From: JBHENC01 sp046262295
GTDB taxonomy: Bacteria > Acidobacteriota > Blastocatellia > Pyrinomonadales > Pyrinomonadaceae
NCBI GenBank assembly: GCA_046262295.1
Contig: JBHENC010000006.1
Coordinates: 62,001 to 126,000, forward strand
Direction: 5' to 3'
DNA: 64,000 bases
Positions within the stretch are counted from its first letter, which is position 1, and every line of letters starts with the position of its first letter. Below are positions 26,582 to 35,825 of this stretch, one piece after another. The translations under genes were made by a program, and so were the position numbers. A model generated the notes under the pieces. It ran no database searches, was not told where the DNA came from, and saw nothing but the letters and a program-made list of their open reading frames with translations.

Positions 26582-27912
26582 CGTTCGATGACTGTTTCGA
26601 GCAACGCGAAGAACTCCGGGAACGAGACGCCGACGCATTCCGCTCCCGTTATCTCGGATTCTCCTTCGGCGATGAGCGCGGCGATGGTGAAAGCCATTGC
26701 GATGCGGTGGTCGCCGTAGGCTTCGAGTTTTGCGCCGCGCAAACGCACTTGGTCGCCAATGGTCAGGCCATCTTCGTGCTCCCAGACTTCCGCGCCCATC
26801 CGTCGCAGGTTTGCGACGCACGCGCCGATGCGATCCGTCTCCTTGATGCGCAACTCCGCCGCGTCCCGAATTTCAAGTCCGCCTTCGATCTGCGTTCCGA
26901 GCACCGCCAGCACCGGCAGTTCGTCAATCAACTGCGCGATTAAACCGCCGCGCAAAACATTCACCGCCGTGCCGTGCGTTGTCGCGGGCGCGAGGCCGTG
27001 ACGTGTGCCGTTTACCTGAATATCTCCAATCTCTTCGTTGCACTGCTCGCGCACCTCTGTGGTCTTTACGTTAACGCCGAGCGATTGCAACGTGTTGATA
27101 AGTTCGGCGCGCGTCCGGTTGAGGCCGATGTTTTCAAGTCGTAAATTTGAATCCGGCAGCAGCGCGGCGGCGACGATGAAAAAAGCCGCCGAAGAAATAT
27201 CGCCGGGAATGAACACCTCGCGCGCGCGCGGCTGCGTGTGTCCTTCGAGCGTGATGTTGGTTTGCGTTTCGCCGTCATCGCGTCGTGCGGTCGCCCGGTC
27301 AACGCCGACGCCGAACCAGCGCAGCATACGCTCCGTGTGGTCGCGTGTGGTGATGTTCTCGACGACTCCGGTGCGCCCGTCCGCGTTGAGTCCGGCGAGT
27401 AACACGCATGATTTCAACTGCGCGCTGGCGACGGGCATTTCGTAGATAATCGGCGTTAAAGGATGGCGTCCGCTGATGCGCAGGGGCGCGCGCCCCTCTT
27501 CGGATTGAACACGCGCGCCCATTTGTTCGAGCGGCGCGATGATTCTACGCATCGGGCGCGTGCGCAAGGATGCGTCGCCCGTCAGCGTTGAGGCGAACTT
27601 ATGTCCGGCGAGCGCGCCCGCCAGCATACGCATCGTCGAGCCGCTGTTGCCGCAGTCGAGCGCCTCCATCGGTGCGCGCAATCCGCTGAGGCCGACACCT
27701 TCAATTGTCACGGTGTTTCCGTCGCGTTCTATTGACACACCGAGACGGCGCAAACAGGCGAGAGTCGCGGCGCAGTCTTCGCTCGTTGAAAAATTTTCGA
27801 TGCGCGAACGCCCGTCGGCGAGAGCCGAAATAATCGCTGCGCGATGCGAGATGGACTTGTCGCCCGGCAAGCGCAATTGTCCCGCGATGCGGCGCGCAGG
27901 TTGAATAATCAT
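26578..27912 (-). CDS. aroA: EPSP synthase (3-phosphoshikimate 1-carboxyvinyltransferase)
   Basis: Joins shikimate 3-phosphate with phosphoenolpyruvate. 444 residues. LPGDKSISHRAAIISALADG (PEP and shikimate-3-phosphate contacts), DCGNSGSTMRMLAG, LKETDR-type ELRIKETDRI and YGDHRIAMAF are all conserved. The segment GNSGSTMRM has Ser-Thr rather than the GNAGTA of plant-type enzymes, a class II-like feature associated with reduced glyphosate sensitivity in some bacteria. Overlaps aroK by four bases. Confidence 0.95.
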   Translation of the reverse strand: MIIQPARRIAGQLRLPGDKSISHRAAIISALADGRSRIENFSTSEDCAATLACLRRLGVSIERDGNTVTIEGVGLSGLRAPMEALDCGNSGSTMRMLAGALAGHKFASTLTGDASLRTRPMRRIIAPLEQMGARVQSEEGRAPLRISGRHPLTPIIYEMPVASAQLKSCVLLAGLNADGRTGVVENITTRDHTERMLRWFGVGVDRATARRDDGETQTNITLEGHTQPRAREVFIPGDISSAAFFIVAAALLPDSNLRLENIGLNRTRAELINTLQSLGVNVKTTEVREQCNEEIGDIQVNGTRHGLAPATTHGTAVNVLRGGLIAQLIDELPVLAVLGTQIEGGLEIRDAAELRIKETDRIGACVANLRRMGAEVWEHEDGLTIGDQVRLRGAKLEAYGDHRIAMAFTIAALIAEGESEITGAECVGVSFPEFFALLETVIER

Positions 27913-28059
27913 GCGCGTAATCTTACATCAAAGATGAAGATGTCGAAAAATCAAGCCTGAGGAAAACCCTCCTGAACTCTTCTGTTTGTGAAACGGCGAC
28001 GGGCGGATTTTATTGACGGGTGGGCGATAACCGATGAGCCGTTTGAGGGGAACGCATTA

Positions 28060-28572
28060 TTAAGTGTTGCGGTTAATTATTTTATCGTACTGCGCCATTC
28101 GTATCGCGGCAAGCACTTCATCATTGTGCGGGCGAAAGACGCGCAGCATTATTTTGCGGTAGCGTATGATGCCTTTCGCGTCAACGACGACCAGCGCGCG
28201 CGTCGCCCACCATGGCATCCAGCCGCCAGACGTGTACTGTCGTGTCACAAGGCCGTCTGTGTCCGCCAGAAGTTGAAGGGGAAGCGCGTGATGGGCGGCG
28301 AACTGCTGATGCGCTTGCGGCGTACCCTGCGAAATGCCGACGACGAGCGCGCCCGTCGCCGTATAGCTCGCCCAATCATCGCGGACGGCGCACAATTGCT
28401 TTGTGCAAACAAGCGTTTCGTCTGCCGAATAAAAGAGCAGCGCGACGACTTCGCCGCGTTTCTCCGAGAGCTGCCACGCTTCGCCGCGCTCGTTTTGCAA
28501 CACGAAGTCGGGCGCGGGGCTACCGACGCTAATCGCGTTCGCCGGGTCAGCTTGTTTCGATAATATACTCAT
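28060..28572 (-). CDS. Peroxiredoxin, BCP/PrxQ type
   Basis: Thiol peroxidase, 170 residues from the ATG at 28572. The active site YSADETLVCTKQLCAVRD keeps the peroxidatic Cys and the resolving Cys five residues later, as in PrxQ/BCP, although the usual Pro in the PxxxTxxC motif is replaced (SADETLVC). WMPWWATRALVVVDAKGIIRY is the typical C-terminal strand. It probably depends on thioredoxin. Alone on the minus strand upstream of aroA. Confidence 0.8.
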   Translation of the reverse strand: MSILSKQADPANAISVGSPAPDFVLQNERGEAWQLSEKRGEVVALLFYSADETLVCTKQLCAVRDDWASYTATGALVVGISQGTPQAHQQFAAHHALPLQLLADTDGLVTRQYTSGGWMPWWATRALVVVDAKGIIRYRKIMLRVFRPHNDEVLAAIRMAQYDKIINRNT

Positions 28573-28750
28573 CTGTTTTTCTACACTGGGGCGCGTAATG
28601 TTAAATGATATAATAGCAAAACCTTTATCGAATAGCCGCTTTTCTTGACACGCGGGCGGCGGGCGTGTTACACCGTCCATTCTTCTGCTATTCGCTTGCA
28701 GTCGGTTTGTTTACAATCTTTTCCGGCACTTTCGCGCTGCACCTTTAATT

Positions 28751-29164
28751 GTGACCGAAGAGACTTCCGAAATCCGTTTGCCGAGCCGCATCGAAGCGAT
28801 TGACGACGCAGCCAATGCCGCCGCCGAAGTCGCGCGCCGCGCGGGATTCGATGAAGAGGCGCTGTTCGGCATTGATATGGCGGTGCGCGAGGCCGTCACC
28901 AACGCCGTGCTGCACGGCAACGAACAGGATGAAACGAAGCACGTTGATATACGCTTCACGAATTCGCGGCAGCATCTGGAAATAAAAGTGCGCGACCGGG
29001 GCAAAGGGTTCGATCCAGACGACGTTCCAGACCCGACCGCGCCGCTAAACATCTTGAAAACATCCGGGCGCGGCCTGCTTTTCATGCGCGCCTACATGGA
29101 CGAAATCGAGTACGCGCGCCACGAACAGGGCGGCACGGTGGTGCGTATGCTCAAAAGGCGATAA
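28751..29164 (+). CDS. RsbW/SpoIIAB-like serine-kinase anti-sigma factor
   Basis: 137 residues, GTG start. An HATPase_c_2 domain with MAVREAVTNAVLHGN (N box), RDRGKGFDPDDVPDP (G1) and TSGRGLLFMRAYMDE (G2). Such proteins bind a sigma factor and phosphorylate an STAS antagonist. The STAS gene follows after 33 bp, so kinase and antagonist form a partner-switching pair. No sigma-factor gene is in the window. It shares its core with the fused domain at 11528-12388. Confidence 0.88.
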   Translation: MTEETSEIRLPSRIEAIDDAANAAAEVARRAGFDEEALFGIDMAVREAVTNAVLHGNEQDETKHVDIRFTNSRQHLEIKVRDRGKGFDPDDVPDPTAPLNILKTSGRGLLFMRAYMDEIEYARHEQGGTVVRMLKRR

Positions 29165-29197
29165 CGATTCGCAAATTCCCGAAGGAGACAATTCGCA

Positions 29198-29545
29198 ATG
29201 GCTGAACTTGATATCAAAGAACGTCAGGCCGGAGATGTGACCGTGCTTGACATGAACGGCAAAGTAACAATCGGCGAAGGCAGCGTCGCGCTTCGCACAG
29301 CGATTCGCCGCCTGTTAGAAGAAAACAAAAAGAAGATTCTGCTGAATCTGGGCGGCGTCGGCTACATTGATTCAAGCGGCATCGGCGAGCTTGTGTCGAG
29401 CTTTACCGCGATCAACAAAGAAGGCGGCCAACTCAAGCTTCTCAACCTGACACAGAAGCTTCAGGACTTGCTTGCGATTACCAAACTGCTGACTGTCTTC
29501 GACGTTTACGATAGCGAAGCCGAAGCCATCAACAGCTACAAGTAA
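29198..29545 (+). CDS. STAS-domain anti-anti-sigma factor (RsbV/SpoIIAA-like)
   Basis: 115 residues with the STAS fold; GVGYIDSSGIGELVSSF holds the Ser that RsbW-type kinases phosphorylate and SpoIIE-type phosphatases dephosphorylate. A perfect Shine-Dalgarno (AAGGAGA, about eight bases upstream) predicts strong expression, expected for a stoichiometric binder. It is co-transcribed with the kinase; the two SpoIIE phosphatases at 47-52 kb are candidate activators. Followed by an intrinsic terminator. Confidence 0.92.
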   Translation: MAELDIKERQAGDVTVLDMNGKVTIGEGSVALRTAIRRLLEENKKKILLNLGGVGYIDSSGIGELVSSFTAINKEGGQLKLLNLTQKLQDLLAITKLLTVFDVYDSEAEAINSYK

Positions 29546-29556
29546 GCCGCGAAGCG

Positions 29557-29606
29557 CGACGGCGGTATGCCGTGCAGTTGCTACCGGCAAACTGCCGTCG
29601 TTTTCT
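29557..29606 (+). terminator. Intrinsic terminator after the RsbW-STAS pair
   Basis: CGACGGC (29557-29563) pairs with GCCGTCG (29594-29600), with a further inner GGTA/TACC pairing, followed by TTTTCT. It lies 12 bases after the STAS stop. Confidence 0.7.
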
Positions 29607-29817
29607 CGTCTTGCCTAAGCTCTAGCGCCGCCTGCTCCTGGATCATTCCCGGTGCAAGCAGACGGCGCAAGCTGTTCTACACGTCTTTCAAATCTTGTCC
29701 CGCCCCGCCTTCGCGCTGGCATCCGTAACCCGCCCACAAGCATCTGTGTGTAATCCGACGCGAAAATTTGCGTTCGTTTCCCCATTAAAATTCACTCTTT
29801 TATTGATTCGGCTATTT

Positions 29818-31710
29818 ATGAAAAGTTTATTTCTCTTTGCGACTTTGTTCGCGCTCGGCGGCGTGCCAATACTGGCGCAAAACACCGCGCCCGCCGCTAC
29901 GACGCCGTCGCCTTCCGCGCAAACGCCGAAAAATAGAACGACAAACGCCCCGCCACGATCTGCAAACGGCGGAGCAGCTTTCGAGCTTTCGGAGTACGGC
30001 GTGCGAATTGAGCCGGAGCCGCGCCTGATCGTCGTGATGGCGGCGCTCGACGCCGCCGGATTCGATCCGACGCCCGCTGGAGTTGATGCAACGCCATTTC
30101 GCGCCCGCGTGAAGAAAGATAACGCCGCGCTTGACGAAAATTTGCGCGCCCGCCTGCGCAGTTTTTACGAGCGTAACAAACTGCCCGCGCCCGCCACTAC
30201 TGCCGCCGAACAATCTGCGCGCTACATTTCGCTCGCTTACGCGCTCGGCAACGCGCCCGCCTTCGACGCGCCCGCGCGGACGGATGATCTGCCCGCAGGC
30301 GTTCTCGAAGTGCTGGACTTCGCGCCGCTCGTGCGCGAGTTTTACAACTCGTCGAACATGGCGGCGCGCTTGCCGGAATACGTCAGGCTGCACGCGGCGG
30401 AAACCGAACGCCTGCGTCGCGCCGTGCCCGAAATGGTTCGCGCCGTGCTCTCTTATCTGCACACGCGCCCGACGACAGTCATCAACGAGCGCGTGCCCGC
30501 CCCGAAATCTTCGACGCAGGCCGATAAGCGAAATAAAACTCCCGCGCCGAACTTCACTGTGCGTGAACGCGAGCGACGCTTCTTTGTCGTGCCGGACTTG
30601 CTCGCCGCGCCGGGCACGATAAATTTCCGCGTCATCGCCGACGATTACTACGCGATTGTTCCGGCGGGCACTGACCCAGTCGCTTCAGAGGTGCGCCGCG
30701 CTTATCTTCAGTATGTGATTGATCCGCTGGTGCTGCGTTTCAATCGAGACATCTCAGCGCGCCGCGAGCAGATTAAAAAATTGCTTGACGATAAAGCGAA
30801 AAGCGGGGCGCGTGTCTCGCCCGATGTGTTCTTAGCAGTGACGCGCTCGCTCGTCGCCGCCGCCGACGCGCGTTTTGACGAAGCGTTGCGACTTTTAACT
30901 CTCGTGCGCCAGACGCAGGCCGAGCTTCAGAGCGCAAAGACCGAAGCGGCGCGTGCCGCGATAATCAAAAAATCGCAGGAGGCGCGCACGGCAATCAATG
31001 ATGAAACCATTGCGCAACTCGCCGACGCGGATGATCGCGGCGCGGTGCTCGCCTTTTATTTTGCGGATCAACTGCGCGGCCTCGAAGCGTCCGGCTTCGA
31101 CATCAGCAATTTTTTCGCAGACATGATTGCGTCCTTTGATCCGGCGCGTGAAGCGAATCGCGTCGCCGAGACAAGTGCTGCGAGGCGGCGCGCTCTCGCC
31201 GCGCGCGAAAGTCGCCGCCTCGCCATGAGAGGCACAACAGCCAACGCGGAAAGCGTTAACCCGGCGCGCGAAGCCGTGCTCGTCCGAAATCTTGTCGAAG
31301 CTAACGATCTCGTGCGGGCGAGAAATTACATCGCGGCGGATCAACGTCTGCGCCCTCTGTTGCCGGAGTTTCAGAACGAGCCGCGCCTGCACTTTGCGCT
31401 CGGGCAGACGGCGAGTCTTTCGGCGGAGACGGCGACGGATGAGAACGTGCAGACCGAGCGGCTGATGCAGGCCGTCAGCGAATACCGCACGGCCTTGAAA
31501 CTCGCCGATGCCGAAACGAATCGCGTGCTCATCTCACGCGCGCACGAAGCGTTGGGGCGCATCCTAGCCTTTTTAGATAAACCGGATGAAGCCGCCGTAG
31601 AATTCGACGCGGCGATTGCGATAGGCGACGTGCAGGGCGGCGCTTACCAAGATGCGTTGGCGGGCAAAGATGCGTTGGCGGGAAAACAGAAACCCTCATC
31701 GCCGAAGTAG
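29818..31710 (+). CDS. Secreted hypothetical protein with C-terminal TPR-like repeats (630 aa)
   Basis: Not assignable to a named family. The start at 29818 gives a signal peptide (MKSLFLFATLFALGGVPILA then Q). Then come a Pro/Thr/Ala-rich spacer (about 22-55), a mixed alpha/beta region (about 60-330), charged helices, and TPR-like helices at the C terminus (HFALGQTASL, YRTALKLADAETNRVLI, AHEALGRILAFLDKPDEAAVEFDAAI). Probably periplasmic or outer-membrane associated. Near the stop the segment DALAGK occurs twice in tandem. A terminator follows. Confidence 0.7.
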   Translation: MKSLFLFATLFALGGVPILAQNTAPAATTPSPSAQTPKNRTTNAPPRSANGGAAFELSEYGVRIEPEPRLIVVMAALDAAGFDPTPAGVDATPFRARVKKDNAALDENLRARLRSFYERNKLPAPATTAAEQSARYISLAYALGNAPAFDAPARTDDLPAGVLEVLDFAPLVREFYNSSNMAARLPEYVRLHAAETERLRRAVPEMVRAVLSYLHTRPTTVINERVPAPKSSTQADKRNKTPAPNFTVRERERRFFVVPDLLAAPGTINFRVIADDYYAIVPAGTDPVASEVRRAYLQYVIDPLVLRFNRDISARREQIKKLLDDKAKSGARVSPDVFLAVTRSLVAAADARFDEALRLLTLVRQTQAELQSAKTEAARAAIIKKSQEARTAINDETIAQLADADDRGAVLAFYFADQLRGLEASGFDISNFFADMIASFDPAREANRVAETSAARRRALAARESRRLAMRGTTANAESVNPAREAVLVRNLVEANDLVRARNYIAADQRLRPLLPEFQNEPRLHFALGQTASLSAETATDENVQTERLMQAVSEYRTALKLADAETNRVLISRAHEALGRILAFLDKPDEAAVEFDAAIAIGDVQGGAYQDALAGKDALAGKQKPSSPK

Positions 31711-31754
31711 CCGTTACAGTTTGTTTCAGTCATACGGTTCGCCGTCGAAAAAAA

Positions 31755-31808
31755 CTGCCGTCGCCATGTTTCATTGTAAACAAACATGATGACGGCAGAA
31801 TCTTTTTT
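31755..31808. terminator. Bidirectional intrinsic terminator
   Basis: CTGCCGTC (31755-31762) pairs with GACGGCAG (31791-31798), with an inner CATGTTT/AAACATG pairing. TTTTTT follows on the plus strand (31803-31808) and an A run precedes on the same strand, giving a T run in the other direction. It serves both the secreted TPR-like gene and the convergent PDZ gene. Confidence 0.85.
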
Positions 31809-31820
31809 GCGGATGGCGTT

Positions 31821-32507
31821 TTAGAGTTCGAGCAAAGGATTGAATAGTAACGGTGCGAGCGGGCGCACGGGTCTGACTTTAGGCGGCGCGAGTCGCATTG
31901 GCGGAATGTTGATTGAAGGGATATGCAACATTCGCGCGGTCGGCGAAAGCTTGAAGAACTGTTGCTCGCCGCGTTCCGGCGTGAGCTTGATCGTGCGCGG
32001 GTGTTTGTCGCGCACTATCTTCAGCGTCACCTCGCCTTCGCTTTTGCTGTTCAGTGCGCGCGAGACATCTTCGGCGCGCTGAATTGGTTGATTGTCAACT
32101 TCCGTTATCACATCTCCGGCCTTGATTCCGGCCTTTGCCGCCGGGCTATTCTCGGTCACGGAAGAGACGAGCGCGCCGCCTTTAACTTTGAAGTAATCGG
32201 CGAGCTGCTCCGTCAAAGGCATCGTGCTGACGCCGATGCGCCGCGTTCCGCCGAAGTTCATCCGAAGCAAATTAGGATCGCGTTCCAATCTCTCAAGCTG
32301 TCGCCGCACGTTGTCTTGCACAAACGGAGCGACGTTGAAGTTTTCCGCTAATTTATCTTCGCGCTTGCCGAGCGTCGCCGAAACATTTTGCTCTGCGCCG
32401 CCGCGCGCGATGGTCAGCTTCACTGTGTGCTCCGGCGCGGCCTCGTTAATTAAGCGCGTTAGCTTACGCGCGCCCGTCACCGTTTCATCATCGAAGCGTA
32501 GAATCAC
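31821..32507 (-). CDS. PDZ protein, 3' part of a frameshifted gene
   Basis: 228 codons opening at a GTG that overlaps the stop of the upstream fragment. It begins inside a PDZ domain (ILRFDDETVTGARKL) and contains a full second PDZ (GALVSSVTENSPAAKAGIKAG, about residues 95-175), ending in a Pro/Leu-rich tail. Joined to 32504-32803 by a -1 shift it restores AGLKK-GDVILRF, the standard PDZ carboxylate-loop-to-strand order. As in DegP/HhoA-like accessory proteins, PDZ pairs bind peptide C termini, but no protease domain is present. Confidence 0.75.
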   Translation of the reverse strand: MILRFDDETVTGARKLTRLINEAAPEHTVKLTIARGGAEQNVSATLGKREDKLAENFNVAPFVQDNVRRQLERLERDPNLLRMNFGGTRRIGVSTMPLTEQLADYFKVKGGALVSSVTENSPAAKAGIKAGDVITEVDNQPIQRAEDVSRALNSKSEGEVTLKIVRDKHPRTIKLTPERGEQQFFKLSPTARMLHIPSINIPPMRLAPPKVRPVRPLAPLLFNPLLEL

Positions 32508-32803
32508 GTCGCCTTTTTTAATCCGGCGCGCTCCGCCGGGCTGTCTTTCGCCACGCCGCTGATTCCCACGCCGCGCGGCTCGCTCTGCCCGTAACGGTTC
32601 GCGTTCTCTTTCGTCAATTCTTCCGTGTAGATGCCGAGGTAATTACCGCCGCCCATGAAAATTCGATTGGCGATTAGCGGCGCGTCTTTCTCCGCAGTGG
32701 ATGCGTCCGGCGCAACGGGCGCTTGCGGAGGTTGCTGCGCTAGCGCGGCTGTTCCGCTCAACAGCAGTGAAAGAAAAGCCGATAGCAAAATCTTTGTAGT
32801 CAT
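32504..32803 (-). CDS. PDZ protein, 5' part with signal peptide (frameshifted gene)
   Basis: 99 codons: signal peptide (TKILLSAFLSLLLSGTAALA then Q), a linker, and the first half of PDZ 1 (YLGIYTEELT, RGVGISGVAKDSPAERAGLKK). The reading frame breaks at the A6 run 32514-32519, which forms the heptamer A-AAA-AAG in frame, the classic -1 slippery site of dnaX. With a -1 shift the protein would be about 327 residues. It is either a sequencing or real deletion in a homopolymer, or programmed frameshifting. Confidence 0.75.
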   Translation of the reverse strand: MTTKILLSAFLSLLLSGTAALAQQPPQAPVAPDASTAEKDAPLIANRIFMGGGNYLGIYTEELTKENANRYGQSEPRGVGISGVAKDSPAERAGLKKAT

Positions 32804-32915
32804 CGCAGAAATCCTTTCTCGAAGGTTTCCAGACCTACACGCACACGCTTGCCCGGCGGTTCCGAAAATTAATGGGAGCAGAGTGCTTCAGTGGATTGCT
32901 CGGCAGACGACACTT

Positions 32916-33902
32916 TTATAGAGAAGCGGCAGCGTTGCTGACGGTTGAAGCGCGGCGATAAATTTCCTGTCCGGTGTTGCTCATTTCGACGGCGATTCTG
33001 TTTTCGGAGTGCGCCAGATCGAGATGCGCGATTGATTCGGAGACGGCGAGAAAGCGATGCACGTCCGTTGCGTGCGGAAAAAGTTTCTGCGCGATTTCCC
33101 ACGCGGTTGCGCCCTCTTTTGTCACAAGCCGGATGACATCTTTCTGACGCTCGCGGATCGCCTGCAAATAGCGATTAAAGAGTTCTTCAAAGTCTGTGAC
33201 GGCCTCGCCGTGCCCGCCATAAACAAGCGTCGGGGCGAAGCTGCGCAGGCGCGCGAGGCTGACGAGATATTCTGCGAGCGAGGGAAAGCGTTTCGACGAA
33301 TCAAACGGATCAGGCGCAAGCACGGGATTCGGCGTAATGCGCTTTAAGATACAGTCGCCTGCGATGATCGTGCGGTTCGCCTCGCGCACAAACGAGCACG
33401 AGCCGGGCGTGTGGCCGGGCGTGTGCACGACGCGCAATGCGCCGGTAGCGAACATGAGTTCTTCATCGTCGCGCAACTCACCGTGTTCGTCTTCTGCGAG
33501 CGTGTCGGCAAAAATGCGCACGCCTTCGTAGAGCTTGCGCATTCCTTCTATCTCTTCTTCCGGCAGCCCCGCGCGCACAAGCAGTTGCCGCGTGCTTTCG
33601 TATTCGAGCCTTCCGGCGCGATGCCCTGTCTCCCAAGCGTGAACTAAGACTTCCGCCTCCTTCGCTTCATCACGAAGACGCCGGGCGAGGCCGCAGTGAT
33701 CCTCATGCGCGTGCGTCAGAACGATGCGACGAATATCCGAAACGCGGAAGCGCGCCGCCCGCAACGCATCCCGCAGAGCTTCATAGGCTTCCTTCGTCTT
33801 CGGCCCCGTATCAATCAGCGTCACGGGGTCTTCGGCGATCAAATAAACATTGACCGGCCCGATATAAAAAGGCGTCGGCAGCGAAATGGGAATGATACGC
33901 AT
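32916..33902 (-). CDS. MBL-fold metallo-hydrolase
   Basis: 328 residues. THAHEDHCG provides the dinuclear zinc HxHxDH motif; VVHTPGHTPGS, AGDCIL (bridging Asp) and a final YGGHG supply the remaining ligands. Residues 250-300 form a winged-helix-like C-terminal domain (QKDVIRLVTKEGATAWEIAQKLFP) as in LACTB2/RNase-Z-like hydrolases. Substrate unknown; thioester or glyoxalase II-like activity is possible. It lies downstream of the fad operon on the same strand but is separated by a repeat-like spacer. Confidence 0.85.
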   Translation of the reverse strand: MRIIPISLPTPFYIGPVNVYLIAEDPVTLIDTGPKTKEAYEALRDALRAARFRVSDIRRIVLTHAHEDHCGLARRLRDEAKEAEVLVHAWETGHRAGRLEYESTRQLLVRAGLPEEEIEGMRKLYEGVRIFADTLAEDEHGELRDDEELMFATGALRVVHTPGHTPGSCSFVREANRTIIAGDCILKRITPNPVLAPDPFDSSKRFPSLAEYLVSLARLRSFAPTLVYGGHGEAVTDFEELFNRYLQAIRERQKDVIRLVTKEGATAWEIAQKLFPHATDVHRFLAVSESIAHLDLAHSENRIAVEMSNTGQEIYRRASTVSNAAASL

Positions 33903-33915
33903 GGTTAAAAGTTTT

Positions 33916-33968
33916 CAGTTGTCAGTGTTCAGTTAAAACATAAGCTGAGGGCTGAATACTGACAACTG
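33916..33968. repeat. Inverted repeat of the CAGT-rich dispersed type
   Basis: CAGTTGTCAGTGTTCAG at 33916-33932 is matched (16 of 17) by the complement at 33952-33968, and more CAGT/ACTG words follow to 33981. It fills the spacer between the MBL gene and fadE. Similar words recur at about 58190-58207, so it is probably a dispersed intergenic repeat. Confidence 0.6.
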
Positions 33969-33985
33969 ATTACTGACTACTGTTC

Positions 33986-35773
33986 TTAAAATACGTAACG
34001 GTTCGCTTTAATCAGCGTGTCCGCGATGCGGCGGCGCGCGGCCACTGTGTCAACGGGTGTGTGTTTGTTGAAGCGGCGCAGGGCGGCGAGCAGCGTGCGC
34101 AGTTCGTCGCCTTCGCTCATTGCGGCAAGCGCGTTTTTGGCGTGCGCTTCGATGCGCCCGACGGCGTCGTTGCAGAAGACGCGCGTCATATCAACGAAAC
34201 GCGCCGCCGCTTCTTCGCCCTGCGCGGTTGCGATTTTCTGCGCGCGTAAGATGGCCGATTCCATCGCGTAGGCGTCTGTCACGATGTCCGCGATGTTCAT
34301 CAGAATCTCCTGCTGTTCGGCGAGCACCATCATGTATTTCTGCGCCGCCGTGCCGAGCGTCATCAGCGCGACCTTCTTCGCGTTCTGCGCCAGTTTCATC
34401 TCCGCCGCGAGAATATTGTCATCCTCATCGAGATTCGGCATCGAAGGCGACAGCACTTCGTCCATTAACTTCTGCGCGGCAGGCAAGAGCGCAAGCTTGC
34501 CGCTCATCGCGCGCTTCATCAGGATGCCCGGTATCAGCATACGATTGATTTCATTCGTGCCCTCGAAGATGCGATTGATGCGCGAATCGCGGTAAGCGCG
34601 TTCCGCCGGATAGTCAGCCGAATAACCGTAGCCGCCGTAAATCTGCACCATCTCGTCGGCCGCGTAATCGCAATATTCCGAAAGCGCAACTTTAATAACG
34701 GAACATTCCGCCGCGTACTCTTCTATTGCCTGAAGCTTCGCCGCCGAATCCGCTTTCGCCGCATCGCCAATCGCCGACTCAATCAATCCGACGATGCGAT
34801 ACGTCATCGCTTCGCCGACCCATGTGCGAATCGCCATCTCCGCAAGTTTTCCTTTAATTGCGCCGAACGACGAAATCGGTTTGCCGAATTGATGCCGCTC
34901 GTTTGCGTAACGAATCGCATCGTGCATTATCAACTTCATCCCGCCGAGGCACGACGCGCCCAATTTGAAACGCCCGATGTTCAAAATATTAAAAGCGATC
35001 TTCGCGCCCTTGCCGACTTCGCCGAGCAGATTCTCGACCGGCACTCTGACGTTCGACAATATCACCGCGCGCGTGCTCGATCCCTTAATGCCCATCTTAT
35101 GCTCTTCCGCGCCGGTTGACAGTCCCTCGCCGCGCTCGACGACGAAGCCGCTAAACTTGTCGCCGTCAATTTTAGCGAACACGACGAAAATATCCGCGAA
35201 CCCGGCGTTGCTGATCCACATCTTTTCGCCATTCAAAACGTAGTGCGTGCCGTCCTCGCTCAAACGCGCCGTCGTCTTTGCTGCCAGCGCGTCCGAACCC
35301 GAACCCGCTTCCGTCAAAGCGTAAGCCGCGACGATTTCGCCGGACGCGATGCGCGGCAAATATTTCTTCTTCGTCGCTTCATTGCCGAAATAAACGATGG
35401 GCATTGTTCCGATGCCGACCTGCGCGCCGAAGGTGACGCCGAACGAAGATGCCCGCCCGATGTTTTCCGCTACCAGCAACCCGCTCGCTTGATCCAACCC
35501 TAATCCGCCGTACTCTTCCGGGATATTCGCGCCGAGAAGCCCTAGATCGGCGCACTTCTTGATTAGCTCGCGCGCCAAATCCCAATCATGCTTTTCGAGC
35601 GCAGGCAAAGCGGGACGCACTTCCGCATCAACGAAATCGCGCGTCGTCTCGGCAATCATGCCTTGCTCTTCCGTAAAATCCTCCGGCGTGAAAATATCCT
35701 CCGGCGCACGTTCCTCGATCAGGAAACTCCCGCCCTTGATAATCTGCTTCTTATCTTCAACGATGGCTGACAT
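33986..35773 (-). CDS. fadE: Acyl-CoA dehydrogenase FadE-like
   Basis: First step of beta-oxidation, FAD-dependent formation of trans-2-enoyl-CoA. 595 residues, the length of Bacillus FadE and the VLCAD-type group. YALTEAGSGSDA, WISNAGFADIFVVFAK, and QIYGGYGYSADYPAERAYRDSRINRIFEGTNEINR are the family signatures, the last containing the catalytic-Glu region. A C-terminal helical extension (about 400-595) is typical of this long type. Third gene of the fadN-fadA-fadE operon. Confidence 0.93.
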   Translation of the reverse strand: MSAIVEDKKQIIKGGSFLIEERAPEDIFTPEDFTEEQGMIAETTRDFVDAEVRPALPALEKHDWDLARELIKKCADLGLLGANIPEEYGGLGLDQASGLLVAENIGRASSFGVTFGAQVGIGTMPIVYFGNEATKKKYLPRIASGEIVAAYALTEAGSGSDALAAKTTARLSEDGTHYVLNGEKMWISNAGFADIFVVFAKIDGDKFSGFVVERGEGLSTGAEEHKMGIKGSSTRAVILSNVRVPVENLLGEVGKGAKIAFNILNIGRFKLGASCLGGMKLIMHDAIRYANERHQFGKPISSFGAIKGKLAEMAIRTWVGEAMTYRIVGLIESAIGDAAKADSAAKLQAIEEYAAECSVIKVALSEYCDYAADEMVQIYGGYGYSADYPAERAYRDSRINRIFEGTNEINRMLIPGILMKRAMSGKLALLPAAQKLMDEVLSPSMPNLDEDDNILAAEMKLAQNAKKVALMTLGTAAQKYMMVLAEQQEILMNIADIVTDAYAMESAILRAQKIATAQGEEAAARFVDMTRVFCNDAVGRIEAHAKNALAAMSEGDELRTLLAALRRFNKHTPVDTVAARRRIADTLIKANRYVF

Positions 35774-35825
35774 AAATTTATCCTTTCTTGATTCTCTAAA
35801 GTGATAGCCTTAACCTTTGCGCCTC

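Noticed and set aside
28645..28673. Promoter TTGACA-17-TTACAC upstream of the RsbW-like gene
   Set aside because: The -35 is perfect but the -10 matches only two of six positions, so it is too weak to list.
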